Shown: positions 6,206-13,270 of the stretch, piece after piece
Layout: every line of letters begins with the position of its first letter
How positions within the stretch are numbered: the stretch's first letter is position 1
Assembly (NCBI GenBank): GCA_017959625.1
Contig: JAGDAG010000117.1
Location: forward strand, 1 to 15,758
Origin: Abditibacteriota bacterium
GTDB lineage: Bacteria > Armatimonadota > UBA5829
Direction: 5' to 3'
Length of the DNA stretch: 15,758 nt
The notes under the pieces: model-generated
Database searches by the model: none
Told to the model about the DNA's origin: nothing
Seen by the model: the letters and a program-made list of their open reading frames with translations, nothing else
Translations under genes and position numbers: made by a program

Positions 6206-7963
6206 ATGGAAATCAGAAACAAAGCCGCCCTTGACTTGGTAGATCAGATGATCGAGCTTTGTAAGCCTGACCAGGTCGTCTGGTGCGACGGCTCCGAAGA
6301 AGAAAGAAACAAACTTCAGGACAAAGCTGTTGAGACCGGAGTTCTGGACAAACTTAATCAGGAGAAGCTGCCGGGCTGCTATCTTCACAGAACAGACCCC
6401 AACGACGTGGCCCGCACCGAAAAGCTCACCTTTATCTGCTGCCGCAGAAAAGAGGACGCAGGCCCCACCAACAACTGGATGGACCCCCAGAGAGCCTACG
6501 CCGAGACGGGAGCCAATTTCGTGGACAGCTTCAAAGGCAGGACCATGTACGTGGTGCCCTTCATCATGGGCCCCGCGGGAAGCCCCTTCTCCAAGGTGGG
6601 CATCGAGATCACCGACAGCATCTACGTGGTCCTCAACATGAGGATTATGACAAGAATGGGGCAGATCGCCATGGATCAGCTGGGCGAAGACGGCGAGTTC
6701 ACCAAATGCCTGCACTGCACCGGCGATCTTTCCATAGAGAAAAGACGCATACTCCACTTCCCCGAGGACAACACCATCTGGAGCTTTGCCTCCGGCTACG
6801 GCGGAAACGTGCTGCTGGGCAAAAAATGCCTGGCCCTGAGGATCGCCTCCTATCTGGCGAAGCAGGAAGGCTGGATGGCGGAGCATATGCTCATCCTGGG
6901 TCTCACAGACTCCAACGGCGAAAAGACCTATATCGCGGCGGCATTCCCTTCCGCCTGCGGCAAGACGAACCTGGCCATGCTCATCCCTCCCGAGTCCTTC
7001 CCCGGCTACAAGGTGGAGACCCTGGGCGACGATATCGCCTGGATACGCAAGGGAGCGGACGGACGGTTCTACGCCCTTAACCCCGAAGCGGGCTTCTTCG
7101 GCGTAGCCCCGGGCACCAGCAAAAAATCCAATCCCAACGCCCTGGCCACCACCCGCAGCAACACCATCTTCACAAACGTGGTCAAGACCGACGACGGCGA
7201 CGTTTGGTGGGAAGGCATGGGCAAGGACACCACTCCCGCCCACGGCATAGACTGGCTGGGCAAAGACTGGACTCCCGCTTCCGGCGAGAAGGGCGCTCAT
7301 CCCAATTCACGGTTCACAGCCCCCGCCTGCCAGTGCCCCTGCATATCTCCCGACTGGGAGAAGCCCGAAGGCGTGCCTCTTTCGGCCATCCTCTTCGGCG
7401 GGCGCCGGGCAAAGCTGGCTCCCCTGGTATTCCAGAGCTTCGGCTGGAACCACGGCACCTTCCTGGGAGCCACGATGGCTTCCGAGACCACCGCTGCAGC
7501 CACCGGCGCAGTGGGCGTGGTGAGAAGAGATCCCATGGCCATGATACCCTTCTGCGGCTACGATATGGCAGATTATTTCGGGCACTGGATCGAAATGGCA
7601 AAGGACGACCCCAACGCTCCCAAGATATTCCACGTGAACTGGTTCCGCCAGGACGACGAGGGCAACTTCCTGTGGCCCGGCTTCGGCGACAACCTGAGAG
7701 TGCTGGACTGGATAGTCCGCCGCTGCAAGGGCAAGGCCGGCGCAAAGGAAACGGCCATCGGCTACATACCCAACCCCGAAGACATCAACACCGACGGGCT
7801 GGATATTTCCCGGGAAACTCTCGAAGAGATCCTTTCCGTGGACAAAGAAGCCTGGAAGGCCGAGATCCCCGGCATGGAAGAATTCTTTGCCAAATTCGGC
7901 GACAAGCTCCCCAAAGAGATCAGAGCGGAGATCGACGCCCTAAAGGAAAGGCTCGGCAAATAA
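6206..7963 (+). CDS. pckG: Phosphoenolpyruvate carboxykinase (GTP)
   Basis: Cytoplasmic enzyme converting oxaloacetate plus GTP to phosphoenolpyruvate, CO2 and GDP, the first committed step of gluconeogenesis (in some anaerobes run in the carboxylating direction). The 585-residue length fits the GTP-dependent family (about 600) rather than the shorter ATP type. Diagnostic segments are MGPAGSPFSKVGIEITDS, the P-loop FPSACGKTN (247-255, with the reactive-type Cys252 and Lys254), the metal-binding LGDDIAW (273-279), ALNPEAGFFGVAPGTS, and NWFRQDDEGNFLWPGFGDN (478-496), typical of the GTP type. AAGGAGA at 6192-6198 supports the ATG. The gene is transcribed alone, between a strong promoter and a strong terminator. 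Isoleucine is encoded mostly by ATC, unlike its neighbours, consistent with high expression. Confidence 0.97.
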   Translation: MEIRNKAALDLVDQMIELCKPDQVVWCDGSEEERNKLQDKAVETGVLDKLNQEKLPGCYLHRTDPNDVARTEKLTFICCRRKEDAGPTNNWMDPQRAYAETGANFVDSFKGRTMYVVPFIMGPAGSPFSKVGIEITDSIYVVLNMRIMTRMGQIAMDQLGEDGEFTKCLHCTGDLSIEKRRILHFPEDNTIWSFASGYGGNVLLGKKCLALRIASYLAKQEGWMAEHMLILGLTDSNGEKTYIAAAFPSACGKTNLAMLIPPESFPGYKVETLGDDIAWIRKGADGRFYALNPEAGFFGVAPGTSKKSNPNALATTRSNTIFTNVVKTDDGDVWWEGMGKDTTPAHGIDWLGKDWTPASGEKGAHPNSRFTAPACQCPCISPDWEKPEGVPLSAILFGGRRAKLAPLVFQSFGWNHGTFLGATMASETTAAATGAVGVVRRDPMAMIPFCGYDMADYFGHWIEMAKDDPNAPKIFHVNWFRQDDEGNFLWPGFGDNLRVLDWIVRRCKGKAGAKETAIGYIPNPEDINTDGLDISRETLEEILSVDKEAWKAEIPGMEEFFAKFGDKLPKEIRAEIDALKERLGK

Positions 7964-7972
7964 GCAGTACAC

Positions 7973-8004
7973 AAAAAAAAGCCCCCCGGCGGGGGCTTTT
8001 TTTT
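7973..8004. terminator. Bidirectional terminator between pckG and the convergent PNPOx-family gene
   Basis: Eight A, GCCCCC (7981-7986), loop CGGC, GGGGGC (7991-7996), then eight T. The structure is symmetric, so each strand yields a GC stem followed by eight U. It lies between two converging genes (stops at 7963 and 8026) and should terminate both. Confidence 0.93.
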
Positions 8005-8025
8005 ATCTTTACGGCGCGGCCTGTT

Positions 8026-8424
8026 TCAGCCCAGAAGGTCTTCGCCCTCTCCCATCACGCAGATATCCACGCACACGGCGTCCTCCAGATGGAAGCACAT
8101 CATTTTGTGGCCGGTGTCGCTGTTGTATATGGCGCGCAGTTGCGGCATGGCCTCCAGCATGGCTTCGGCGTATCCGGGATCGGTCTCAAAAACCGCTTTT
8201 CCCGTGTATCTCAGCCAGTGTCCGTCTTTTTTTACCGCCGCTATCTCGCACAGGGGGTTTGCGGCAAGCTGCCTGTAAACGTTTTTGAAATCGCCGACGC
8301 CGAATATCACTTTGCCGTCCTTATCAAGAAAAGCGCCCAGGGGCCTCAGCCTCGGCCGGCAGCCGTCGCAGGTGGCGAGAAAAAACACGCCCGTCTCTTT
8401 CAGAAAATCTCCGATCCTGCTCAC
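8026..8424 (-). CDS. Pyridoxamine 5'-phosphate oxidase-family FMN-binding protein
   Basis: This 132-residue small split-barrel flavoprotein is of the PNPOx-like superfamily. The opening strand pattern (GVFFLATCDGCRPRLRPLG) is the typical first beta-hairpin and phosphate-binding region; VIFGVGDFKNVYRQLAANP and the WLRYTGKAVFETD strand follow the family order. Members reduce diverse small molecules or bind FMN or heme; the exact substrate cannot be told, and this short form is not the PdxH of vitamin B6 synthesis. I chose the GTG at 8424 (first residues MSRIGDFLKET) because GAGGT at 8431-8435 lies 6 bases upstream of it; the TTG five codons earlier would overlap that site. The gene is divergent from the ThuA-domain gene and convergent with pckG. 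Confidence 0.82.
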   Translation of the reverse strand: MSRIGDFLKETGVFFLATCDGCRPRLRPLGAFLDKDGKVIFGVGDFKNVYRQLAANPLCEIAAVKKDGHWLRYTGKAVFETDPGYAEAMLEAMPQLRAIYNSDTGHKMMCFHLEDAVCVDICVMGEGEDLLG

Positions 8425-8456
8425 ATTATCACCTCGCAAAAGATTATTTCAAGTAT

Positions 8457-8465
8457 ATTATAGCA
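8457..8465 (-). promoter_or_regulatory. Extended -10 promoter for the PNPOx-family gene
   Basis: On the minus strand this reads TGCTATAAT, a TGn plus consensus -10 element. It sits about 33 bases upstream of the GTG start. No good -35 box is visible at the expected spacing, as allowed for extended -10 promoters. Confidence 0.6.
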
Positions 8466-8524
8466 TACGCCCCCTCCAAAGCGGCTTTTCCTTTCCGGGT
8501 ATTTCCGAAAAAAACAAAACTCTA

Positions 8525-8553
8525 TTGTATAAGCCGCCTTTTTGGTGTATAAT
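8525..8553 (+). promoter_or_regulatory. Sigma-70-type promoter of the ThuA-domain gene
   Basis: TTGTAT (8525-8530, 4/6) and consensus TATAAT (8548-8553) are 17 bases apart. The predicted start near 8560 gives a leader of about 25 bases carrying ACGGAGGCG. Together with the minus-strand -10 at 8457-8465 it forms a divergent promoter region about 100 bases wide. Confidence 0.7.
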
Positions 8554-8584
8554 TTTAGTAAGAAACATCAACGGAGGCGATACA

Positions 8585-9328
8585 TTGTCTGTAAAAGTAA
8601 CTGTCTGGAACGAGTTCCGGCATGAAAAAGATCCCAATCATCCCTGCGGCAGGGTGTATCCCAAGGGCATCCACGGCTGCATAGCGGATTTTCTCAACCA
8701 AAACGACGGCATAGAGGCCCGGACCGCCACCCTGGACGAACCCGAACACGGCCTCACGGACGAAGTGCTGGAGGATACCGACGTTCTCACCTGGTGGGGG
8801 CACATGGCGCATCATGAAGTCTCCGACGCGGTGGTGGACAAGATCCAGCAAAGAGTTTTGAACGGCATGGGGCTCATCCTTCTCCATTCCGCCCATTTTT
8901 CAAAGATATTCAGAAGGATGATGGGCACCAGCTGCGGGCTCAGATGGAGAGAGCTGGCGGACGAACACGAAAGGGTGTGGTGCGTGGATCCTTCCCACCC
9001 CGTGGCCGAAGGGCTGGGAGAATGCTTCGTGGTGCCCCATACCGAGATGTACGGCGAGCATTTCGATATCCCCGATCCCGACGCCACGGTGTTCATTTCC
9101 TGGTATAAGGGCGGAGAGGTGTTCCGCAGCGGCTGCTGCTGGCACAGAGGCAAAGGAAAGATATTTTATTTCTCTCCCGGCCACGAGACCTTCCCCATTT
9201 ACAAGCAGGAAGAGGTGCAGAAGGTCATCACCAACGCCGTGCTGTGGGCGGCGCCGGCCAAGAACGGCGTGTTCCCCATGACAGGCAGCGTGCACGCAAA
9301 GGTTCCGCCGGAACCGTATGAAAAATAA
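8585..9328 (+). CDS. ThuA-like (trehalose utilization) domain protein, TTG start
   Basis: This 247-residue protein is related to ThuA, a class I glutamine-amidotransferase-like fold linked to trehalose and other sugar utilization, whose biochemical role is still uncertain. Landmarks are the opening strand KVTVWNEF followed by GRVYPKGIHGCIADFL, the strand-turn GLILLHSAHFSKIFR, and YFSPGHETFPIY near the C-terminus, where the family has a conserved GHE/D-type turn. I chose the TTG at 8585 because ACGGAGG (8571-8577) lies at ideal spacing. Upstream the frame runs open into the divergent gene and has no supported ATG; the first internal ATG would remove the first strand and conserved N-terminus. 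No signal peptide is seen. The gene is transcribed alone, from the promoter at 8525-8553 to a hairpin terminator. Confidence 0.85.
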   Translation: MSVKVTVWNEFRHEKDPNHPCGRVYPKGIHGCIADFLNQNDGIEARTATLDEPEHGLTDEVLEDTDVLTWWGHMAHHEVSDAVVDKIQQRVLNGMGLILLHSAHFSKIFRRMMGTSCGLRWRELADEHERVWCVDPSHPVAEGLGECFVVPHTEMYGEHFDIPDPDATVFISWYKGGEVFRSGCCWHRGKGKIFYFSPGHETFPIYKQEEVQKVITNAVLWAAPAKNGVFPMTGSVHAKVPPEPYEK

Positions 9329-9344
9329 GCAAAACGGCATAAAG

Positions 9345-9368
9345 GGAAGCTCCGGCTTCCTTTTTTTT
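9345..9368 (+). terminator. Rho-independent terminator after the ThuA-domain gene
   Basis: GGAAGC (9345-9350), loop TCCG, GCTTCC (9355-9360), then eight T; a second run of eight T follows at 9372-9379. The stem can be lengthened by A-T pairs at its base. Confidence 0.88.
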
Positions 9369-9388
9369 CTGTTTTTTTTGCCTGCACT

Positions 9389-9417
9389 ATGAAAAACGTT
9401 TCGGATTAATGTATAAT
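9389..9417 (+). promoter_or_regulatory. Probable promoter of pgi-coaE
   Basis: A consensus -10 TATAAT (9412-9417) is preceded at 17 bases by ATGAAA (9389-9394), a weak 4/6 -35 match. It lies between the upstream terminator and the ATG at 9455, so it is the natural candidate for this two-gene unit. Confidence 0.55.
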
Positions 9418-9454
9418 ATAAGTAGTAATACTAAAATCCCGGGGGCTGTAAAAC

Positions 9455-10768
9455 ATGTTCGGAAATCTGCCTTTGGCGCTTGATATAACCAATCTGCGTC
9501 CCTTCGTTTCCCGCGAAGAACTGACACGCAGGGAAGCGGCCGTCGCCTTTTGCGACAGGCAGTTGAAGGAAGGCGTCTGCGCCGGAAGCGCTTTTACCGG
9601 CTGGCTCCGCCCGGATTCCATCCTCGGGCCCGGCGAAGCGGACAAAATACGCGAAAAAGCAGATTTTCTAAGGAACAATAGCGACGTTTTGTTAGTTATA
9701 GGAATAGGAGGCTCTTATCTGGGGGCCAGAGGCGTCATAGAGGCCCTCTCCGATTCCCCGGAAAGAGTGGTCTTTGCCGGCCATAACATTTCCGCTTCCT
9801 ATATGGCTAAGTTAAAGAAACGTCTCGACGGCAAAAAGGTGGCCCTGAACGTCATCAGCAAATCGGGGACCACTACCGAGCCTGCCGTAGCCCTGAGGAT
9901 CTTCGGAGACCTGGTAAAGGACAGGCGGCTCATGGTGGCCACCACCGACAGGAAAAAGGGCGCCCTCCACGACTATGCGGCTTCTCTGGGGCTGGACACC
10001 TTTGCGGTGCCCGAAGATATCGGCGGAAGATATTCGGTGCTTTCCGCGGTGGGCCTCCTTCCCGCCGCGTATGCGGGCCTGGATATAAACGCCCTTACCC
10101 GGGGCGCGTCGGAAGCGTCGCAGGCCATGGAAAACGCTCCCTTTGAAAGCGACCCCTCCCGCATTTATGCGGCGGCGAGGCACGTACTTTTCCTGAAGGG
10201 CTTTGACACCGAGATTTTATCCGTTTTCGAGCCCGGGCTGTTTTACATGGCGGAATGGTGGAAGCAGCTTTACGGAGAAAGCGAGGGCAAGGAAGGCACG
10301 GGCATCTTTCCCGCGTCCTGCACCTTTTCCACGGACCTCCATTCCATGGGCCAGTACATACAGCAGGGCAGGCGGAGGCTGCTGGAGACCTTTCTGATGA
10401 TCGGCGAAGGCTCCGCGGACCTGGCGGTCCCCCGCAGCGAGGACGACACGGACGGCATGAACTACCTTGCGGGAAAGCAGGTGGACTTCATAAACCGCAT
10501 GGCCTATGAGGCTACCGCAAAGGCCCACGCGGACGGCGGAGTGCCGAATATGACCGTTTTTCTCGAAAAAGCAGACGAACGTTCTTTCGGCGCCCTCATC
10601 TGGTTTTACGAAAAGGCCTGCGCCCTGAGCGGCCTTCTCTCCGGGGTCAATCCCTTTGACCAGCCGGGAGTGGAAGCCTACAAAAAATATATGTTCCGGC
10701 TGCTCCGTAAACCCGGCTACGAGCCCATGGAGCCGGACCGTTCCGGCAGGGATATAATATCGCTGTAA
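9455..10768 (+). CDS. pgi: Glucose-6-phosphate isomerase
   Basis: Cytoplasmic enzyme interconverting glucose 6-phosphate and fructose 6-phosphate in glycolysis and gluconeogenesis. The 437-residue length matches the short bacterial form (about 450, as in Bacillus) rather than the 550-residue E. coli form. Both family signatures are present: EDIGGRYSVLSAVG (187-200) and the C-terminal NPFDQPGVEAYKKYMF segment, in which Lys410 is the family's catalytic-site lysine. The sugar-phosphate loop SKSGTTTEP and STDLHSMGQYIQQG are also clear. The ribosome binding site is poor: only GGGGG (9441-9445) precedes the ATG, unlike the AGGAGG-type sites elsewhere here. The stop overlaps the coaE start by one base (TAATG), implying translational coupling. 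Confidence 0.96.
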   Translation: MFGNLPLALDITNLRPFVSREELTRREAAVAFCDRQLKEGVCAGSAFTGWLRPDSILGPGEADKIREKADFLRNNSDVLLVIGIGGSYLGARGVIEALSDSPERVVFAGHNISASYMAKLKKRLDGKKVALNVISKSGTTTEPAVALRIFGDLVKDRRLMVATTDRKKGALHDYAASLGLDTFAVPEDIGGRYSVLSAVGLLPAAYAGLDINALTRGASEASQAMENAPFESDPSRIYAAARHVLFLKGFDTEILSVFEPGLFYMAEWWKQLYGESEGKEGTGIFPASCTFSTDLHSMGQYIQQGRRRLLETFLMIGEGSADLAVPRSEDDTDGMNYLAGKQVDFINRMAYEATAKAHADGGVPNMTVFLEKADERSFGALIWFYEKACALSGLLSGVNPFDQPGVEAYKKYMFRLLRKPGYEPMEPDRSGRDIISL

Positions 10769-11346
10769 TGGTCATAGGCGTAACGGGAGGCATAGGCAGC
10801 GGCAAGTCCGCGGTGTGCGGCTTCCTTTCGGATATGGGCATACCTGTGATAGACGCGGACAAACTGGGGCACGAAGCGCTCCGGGACAAAAAAATCATCG
10901 GCGATTTAATAAACAGGTTCGGATGTGATATAATAGATAAAGGAGCCGTAAACAAAAGCGCTCTTGCAGAGCGGGCTTTCTCTTCGGCGGAGGCCCGGGC
11001 GGCTCTCGATGATATAACACACCCGTATATCATAAAAAAAATTCGCGAAAAAATTGTTCTTTATAGCGCCAAATATGATATAATAGCATTGGAACTGCCG
11101 CTTTTATACGAGTGCGGCCTGGGATACCTGTGCGATGAAGTCTGGGTGGTTTACGCCCCGGAAGACGTACGGCAGGCAAGGCTTTTAAAACGCGGCATGT
11201 CTCCGGAGGACGTCCGGAACAGGATGCGTCTCCAGATGAGCCTCGAAGAAAAGGCGCGTCTGGCAGACTTTGTTATAGATAATTCTGCGGAAGGCTTTTC
11301 TTCGGGGGAAGAGATCGCCGGAAGAATAGATTTTTACAAAAGGTAA
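10768..11346 (+). CDS. coaE: Dephospho-CoA kinase
   Basis: Catalyses the last step of coenzyme A synthesis, phosphorylating the 3'-hydroxyl of dephospho-CoA with ATP. The 192-residue length is typical. Landmarks are the P-loop GGIGSGKS (7-14), PVIDADKLGHEAL, the DITHPYI segment, LELPLLYECGL, the lid-region sequence RQARLLKRGMSPEDVRNRM, and ADFVIDNSA. The ATG shares its first base with the last base of the pgi stop, and no separate strong ribosome site is seen, so translation probably depends on re-initiation after pgi. Isoleucine is mostly ATA here; the Asp-Ile-Ile triplets written GAT ATA ATA create promoter-like TATAAT strings that I do not count as promoters. Confidence 0.95.
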   Translation: MVIGVTGGIGSGKSAVCGFLSDMGIPVIDADKLGHEALRDKKIIGDLINRFGCDIIDKGAVNKSALAERAFSSAEARAALDDITHPYIIKKIREKIVLYSAKYDIIALELPLLYECGLGYLCDEVWVVYAPEDVRQARLLKRGMSPEDVRNRMRLQMSLEEKARLADFVIDNSAEGFSSGEEIAGRIDFYKR

Positions 11347-11379
11347 AGCCGCCGAGCGCGGCTCCGGATTCTTTATTTT
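11347..11379 (+). terminator. Possible weak terminator after coaE
   Basis: AGCCGC (11347-11352) and GCGGCT (11358-11363) form a 6-bp stem with a 5-base loop, followed by a broken T-rich tract (11368-11379). A second hairpin, TGCCGC-TT-GCGGCA (11381-11394), follows at once without a T tract. The T run is offset from the stem, so termination would be inefficient. No convincing sigma-70 promoter is visible between here and the next gene. Confidence 0.4.
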
Positions 11380-11428
11380 CTGCCGCTTGCGGCATTCACA
11401 TAAGACATAAAACGGAGGATTTAATTCT

Positions 11429-13198
11429 TTGAAGACTATTATGCGTTCAAAAATAACTCAGGTTATTTGCAAGCTTCTGACTATCGCAATGCTTGCCACC
11501 ATCGTTCCCGGCAACATTACGGCCAGGCCTGCTTATGCCCAGGCAGGCGCAAGACTGGAAGAAGCAATAGGCACCAAAAAGGTCGCCGTTGCCGATTTTG
11601 TCAATGATTCCAACGCTTACAACAACCTTATAGCCGAAAACGCCACCGCCCAGCTCATCAACGAACTGGAAAAGAAGGATTTCGGTTTTGAAGTAGTTGT
11701 AAACGATCAGGAAGAGATCAAGGCTGCTCTCGACAAACTCAATATCAGGACTCCCATGTCCAATCTGGACGCCGTAAGGCTTGCCGAAGAACTGGAAGTC
11801 GACGGTATCCTGGAAGGCTTCATAACCGGTATCAGCGTCAAGGGCACCGGCGACGCCAAGACAGCTAAAGTGGATATGACCGTCCAGTACGTTGACAAGG
11901 CTACCGGCGAAGTCACCGTAGGCGCTTCCGCTTCCGGTTCGTCCACCGGCAGAGCGGGCTACGAAGGCACCGACGAAGATCTGGTGATCGAAGCCCTGCA
12001 GAAAGCCCTTTACAGCGTGGCCGACAAGCTTTGCTCCTACAAAGTCCCCACCGCCACAGTTTATATGACCGTAGGCTCCGACAACCTCATTCTGAATACC
12101 GGCGTCCGCGGCAACATCAGAAAAGGCATGAGGATGGTAGTGACCCGCGCGGGAACAACCATAGGCTACATCGAAGTCATAAATGCCGGAGACCTTGATT
12201 CCACCGCCAAGATCATCCAGGCGAAGATAGGCATCAAGCCCGAGGACACCTGTACCGCCGTATTCTCCGGCGCATACACCTCCAAGTATGCTTCCAGCAC
12301 CGACACGGTGACCGGCTTCAGCAACAAAAACAGCGAAGCCAGAGCCGCAAAGAGCACCAAGCTGGGCAACGCGGGCATGGTAGCCCTGGGTGTGGCGGCC
12401 GCTCTCGGTATCGCCGCTCTGTTCTCTTCCGGCGGTTCTTCTTCCGGAAACTCTCCTTCGGCTTCCGCCACCTCCACACCCGGTATCATCAAGGTGTCTA
12501 AGGTAAAAGGAAATATGGCCGGCAAGGTGACTGCTCTGAACCTTTACAGACAGCCCTCCAACGGCTCCGTGGAAGGCCCCTGGGTGATCACCTCCACCGG
12601 AAACAACGATATGAACATCAACGTTTTCAACTGGGATCCCGAGAACGAAGGCACTCAGCCTACGGCTAACGTCCAGTACACCTACACCGGCAACTGGACC
12701 ACCACCGAGAACGTGACCGACGGCGACAGCTCTACCGCTGTGACAGGCACTACCTCCGCTTTCAAGGCCATCAAGCTGACAAGGCTCAACAGGATCACCG
12801 ATCTTACCTTCGGCCCCACCGTATTTTACGATGACGTTTACGACGGTATCGATACGCCGACCTTTGTAAAGCCTACCGACTATGACACCACCACGGTGAG
12901 CCTTGTTTACCGCGTGACCTTCTCCACCGAGAAGCCCAAGGTGGCCAACAAGGTATTCAACCTGAAGCCTATGGAATCTATTGAGGAAGCAAGCCTGTCC
13001 CTCAGCCAGTGCAAAGAGCTTGCCCAGTGGATAAGTGAAAACGATCTTGACGAAGCCCAGGCCAGCGGCGTTCCCTACACCTGCCAGTGGAAGGTGGACG
13101 TGCGCAACGAACTCGACTCCGCAACACAGTGGGTATTGGGAAAAGGCAGCACATTCCAGGTCATCGAATCTGCTCCTTATCCTCCCGACACTCCTTAA
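11429..13198 (+). CDS. Exported CsgG/FlgT-like protein with internal hydrophobic segment and extra C-terminal domain
   Basis: The 589-residue precursor has a signal peptide (basic start, core KLLTIAMLATIV, likely cut after AYA-37 or AQA-39) but no lipobox cysteine. Residues 50-205 resemble the CsgG/LpoB-type domain (KKVAVADFVNDS, NATAQLINELEKKDFGFEVV, AVRLAEELEVDGILEG). Residues 207-285 look like a FlgT-C-type beta barrel (VGSDNLILNTGVRGNIRKGMRMVV). A small hydrophobic glycine/alanine segment (about 316-332) and a Ser/Gly linker follow, then an unrecognised beta-rich domain of about 240 residues. I chose the TTG at 11429, 10 bases after GGAGG (11414-11418); the ATG at 11441 would lie 22 bases away but also leaves a usable signal peptide. 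Such proteins usually sit in the envelope of two-membrane bacteria. Domain assignments are by pattern and moderately sure. Confidence 0.75.
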   Translation: MKTIMRSKITQVICKLLTIAMLATIVPGNITARPAYAQAGARLEEAIGTKKVAVADFVNDSNAYNNLIAENATAQLINELEKKDFGFEVVVNDQEEIKAALDKLNIRTPMSNLDAVRLAEELEVDGILEGFITGISVKGTGDAKTAKVDMTVQYVDKATGEVTVGASASGSSTGRAGYEGTDEDLVIEALQKALYSVADKLCSYKVPTATVYMTVGSDNLILNTGVRGNIRKGMRMVVTRAGTTIGYIEVINAGDLDSTAKIIQAKIGIKPEDTCTAVFSGAYTSKYASSTDTVTGFSNKNSEARAAKSTKLGNAGMVALGVAAALGIAALFSSGGSSSGNSPSASATSTPGIIKVSKVKGNMAGKVTALNLYRQPSNGSVEGPWVITSTGNNDMNINVFNWDPENEGTQPTANVQYTYTGNWTTTENVTDGDSSTAVTGTTSAFKAIKLTRLNRITDLTFGPTVFYDDVYDGIDTPTFVKPTDYDTTTVSLVYRVTFSTEKPKVANKVFNLKPMESIEEASLSLSQCKELAQWISENDLDEAQASGVPYTCQWKVDVRNELDSATQWVLGKGSTFQVIESAPYPPDTP

Positions 13199-13215
13199 GC
13201 AGTAATCAATGGCAA

Positions 13216-13246
13216 GGGTGCCTTTCCGGCACCCGCCCCATTTTTT
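13216..13246 (+). terminator. Imperfect terminator hairpin between the two exported-protein genes
   Basis: GGGTGCC (13216-13222), loop TTTCC, GGCACCC (13228-13234) form a perfect 7-bp stem, but six bases (GCCCCA) separate it from the TTTTTT run (13241-13246). It may attenuate rather than stop transcription. No clear promoter for the downstream gene was found, which favours read-through. Confidence 0.55.
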
Positions 13247-13270
13247 AAATTATCAACGAGGACAAACGAA

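Noticed and set aside
9301..9315. GGTTCC-GCC-GGAACC inverted repeat near the end of the ThuA-domain gene
   Set aside because: It is within coding sequence with no T tract, and a proper terminator lies shortly downstream. It is most likely incidental.
10753..10758. TATAAT just upstream of the coaE start
   Set aside because: It would put the transcript start at or inside the start codon, has no -35 box, and again comes from Ile-Ile codons.
10926..11084. Two TGATATAAT strings inside coaE (10926-10934, 11076-11084) as promoters
   Set aside because: Both arise from Asp-Ile-Ile encoded GAT ATA ATA, a codon preference of this gene. They lack convincing -35 boxes and are far from the next start.
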